Part shown: in pieces, positions 4,447 to 5,498 of the stretch
How positions within the stretch are numbered: the stretch's first letter is position 1
How the letters are laid out: every line of letters begins with the position of its first letter
DNA from: Spirochaetaceae bacterium
GTDB lineage: Bacteria > Spirochaetota > Spirochaetia > Treponematales > Treponemataceae
Direction of reading: 5' to 3'
DNA length: 5,498 nucleotides
Assembly: GCA_031285525.1 (NCBI GenBank)
Contig: JAITWB010000092.1
Location: 1 to 5,498, forward strand
Notes under the pieces: model-generated
Databases searched by the model: none
Told to the model about the DNA's origin: nothing
The model's input: only the letters and a program-made list of their open reading frames with translations
Translations under genes and position numbers: made by a program

Positions 4447-5498
4447 ATGGGAAAAACGATAGCCCAGAAAATCTTCGATGCACATTTGATAGACAGTCCC
4501 TTTGAGGGGACTCATGTCATATCCCTGGACAGGGTGTTCTGTCACGAGATAACAACCCCTACCGCCATAGTGGATCTGGTAGACCGGGGGCTTGACCGGG
4601 TATTTGACCCGGCAAAGATAAAGGCCGTTATCGACCACGTTACCCCTGCGAAGGACTCAAAGACTGCGGAACAGGGGAAGATTCTCCGCGACTGGGCTCG
4701 CCGTCAGGGAGTACAGGACTTTTTCGATATCGGGCAGAACGGCGTTTGCCACGCTATTTTCACGGAAAAAGGCTTTGTGGAACCGGGATTCACTGTTATA
4801 ATGGGTGACAGCCATACCTGTACCCACGGAGCCTTCGGCGCTTTTGCGGCAGGAGTAGGGACAACCGACCTGGAAGTAGGGATTCTGAAAGGGGTTTGCT
4901 CCTTTAGAACACCCAAAACCATCAAGTTTACCCTCAACGGAAAGCTGCCCTCAGGAGTGTACGCCAAGGACGTGATCCTTTTCCTTATCGGTCAGATAGG
5001 CGTCAACGGCGCTACCGACTGCGTTATGGAGTTCTCAGGTTCTGTAGTGGACGCCCTCTCCATGGAAGGACGGATGACCCTGTGCAATATGGCTATCGAA
5101 GCGGGGGGAACCAGCGGTGTCTGTAACCCCGATATGACCACCGTGGAATACCTGTGGCCCTTTATCAAGGAGCGGTTTGCTTCCAAAGAAGCTGCCCTCG
5201 AAAACTACAGTTCCTGGAGATCCGATGAGGATGCGGTGTATGCAAAGGAGTATACCTTTGACCTTTCAAATCTGGAACCCATGGTGACCTTTGGGTACAA
5301 GCCGGATCAGGTAAAGACTGTCCGCGAAATGGCGGGTACTCCGGTGGATCAGATTTATATCGGTTCCTGTACGAACGGCAGGATAGAAGATCTCCGGGTT
5401 GCCGCAGCGGTCCTTGAGGGGAAAAAGGCTGCTCCCACGGTGCGGGCTATTCTCTCTCCGGCAACGCCTGCTATCTATAAACAGGCTCTTGCGGAGGG
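4447..5498 (+). CDS. leuC: 3-isopropylmalate dehydratase large subunit, LeuC / homoaconitase-type (partial, 3' end cut)
   Basis: The first 350 residues of an aconitase-superfamily large subunit run to the window edge. The usual separate-subunit length is about 420. Visible motifs are the FCHEITTPTAI segment (31-41), DHVTPAKDSKTAEQ (63-76), GDSHTCTHGAFGAFAAGVGTTDLE (120-143) and YIGSCTNGRIEDLR (304-317). GSCTN carries the first [4Fe-4S] ligand cysteine; the CxxC pair lies beyond the edge. The cytoplasmic enzyme would isomerise 2-isopropylmalate to 3-isopropylmalate in leucine synthesis, with a small LeuD subunit expected just downstream. Homoaconitase and 2,3-dimethylmalate dehydratase large subunits share all these motifs, so substrate is not certain. 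A GTG or other alternative start is unnecessary: the ATG has an ideal ribosome-binding site. The gene diverges from the GntR operon; shared regulation is possible but not shown. Confidence 0.85.
   Translation, partial: MGKTIAQKIFDAHLIDSPFEGTHVISLDRVFCHEITTPTAIVDLVDRGLDRVFDPAKIKAVIDHVTPAKDSKTAEQGKILRDWARRQGVQDFFDIGQNGVCHAIFTEKGFVEPGFTVIMGDSHTCTHGAFGAFAAGVGTTDLEVGILKGVCSFRTPKTIKFTLNGKLPSGVYAKDVILFLIGQIGVNGATDCVMEFSGSVVDALSMEGRMTLCNMAIEAGGTSGVCNPDMTTVEYLWPFIKERFASKEAALENYSSWRSDEDAVYAKEYTFDLSNLEPMVTFGYKPDQVKTVREMAGTPVDQIYIGSCTNGRIEDLRVAAAVLEGKKAAPTVRAILSPATPAIYKQALAE

Noticed and set aside
4432..5186. Minus-strand open frames opposite the leuC-type gene
   Set aside because: They are short, unrelated to known proteins, and lie entirely over a strongly recognised plus-strand enzyme.

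Overview
The window looks like ordinary bacterial chromosome, most likely from a spirochaete. That is a tentative inference: the exported protein at 1563-2354 resembles a family (DUF6675) I associate with Treponema/Spirochaeta-type genomes, and the other genes are phylogenetically widespread. Core-type genes are moderately GC-rich (hand counts on sampled lines: about 60% in the OmpA tail, about 50-60% in the leuC-type and DUF6530-type genes). The stretch from about 212 to 985 is clearly AT-richer (roughly 40%, much lower at 860-920).

Layout, left to right. (1) 2-211, + strand: C-terminal end of an OmpA-family peptidoglycan-binding protein. (2) 192-741, - strand: a BrnT/BrnA type II toxin-antitoxin pair, toxin first, with overlapping genes. 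Its sigma-70-like promoter carries an inverted-repeat operator, and the antitoxin gene runs 20 bp into the end of the OmpA gene. (3) 742-985: non-coding, with phased A/T tracts and a 16-bp-stem hairpin just past the stop of the next gene. (4) 986-1468, - strand: a DUF6530-like protein of unknown function. Its promoter is overlaid by a 45-bp near-perfect palindrome made of four TTANTAA repeats. (5) 4305 down to 1563, - strand: a compact four-gene operon of YtrA-type GntR repressor, ABC ATPase, ABC-2-type permease and an exported DUF6675-like protein. Junctions are a 4-bp overlap, 11 bp and 21 bp. Its promoter has TTGACA and TATTAT boxes at 17 bp spacing and a candidate YtrA-like operator. (6) 4447 to the right edge, + strand: 5' part of a leuC-type 3-isopropylmalate dehydratase large subunit, divergent from the GntR operon.

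How the parts work together. The GntR protein probably represses its own operon, so the transporter and exported protein would be made only when an unknown signal releases it. BrnA probably represses brnTA in the same way. The DUF6530 gene has its own promoter, but no terminator is visible between it and the upstream transporter operon, so read-through is possible. No CRISPR array, tRNA, rRNA or insertion sequence is visible. The items most worth a second look are the four-repeat palindrome controlling the DUF6530 gene and the exported DUF6675-like protein tied to a YtrA-type ABC exporter.
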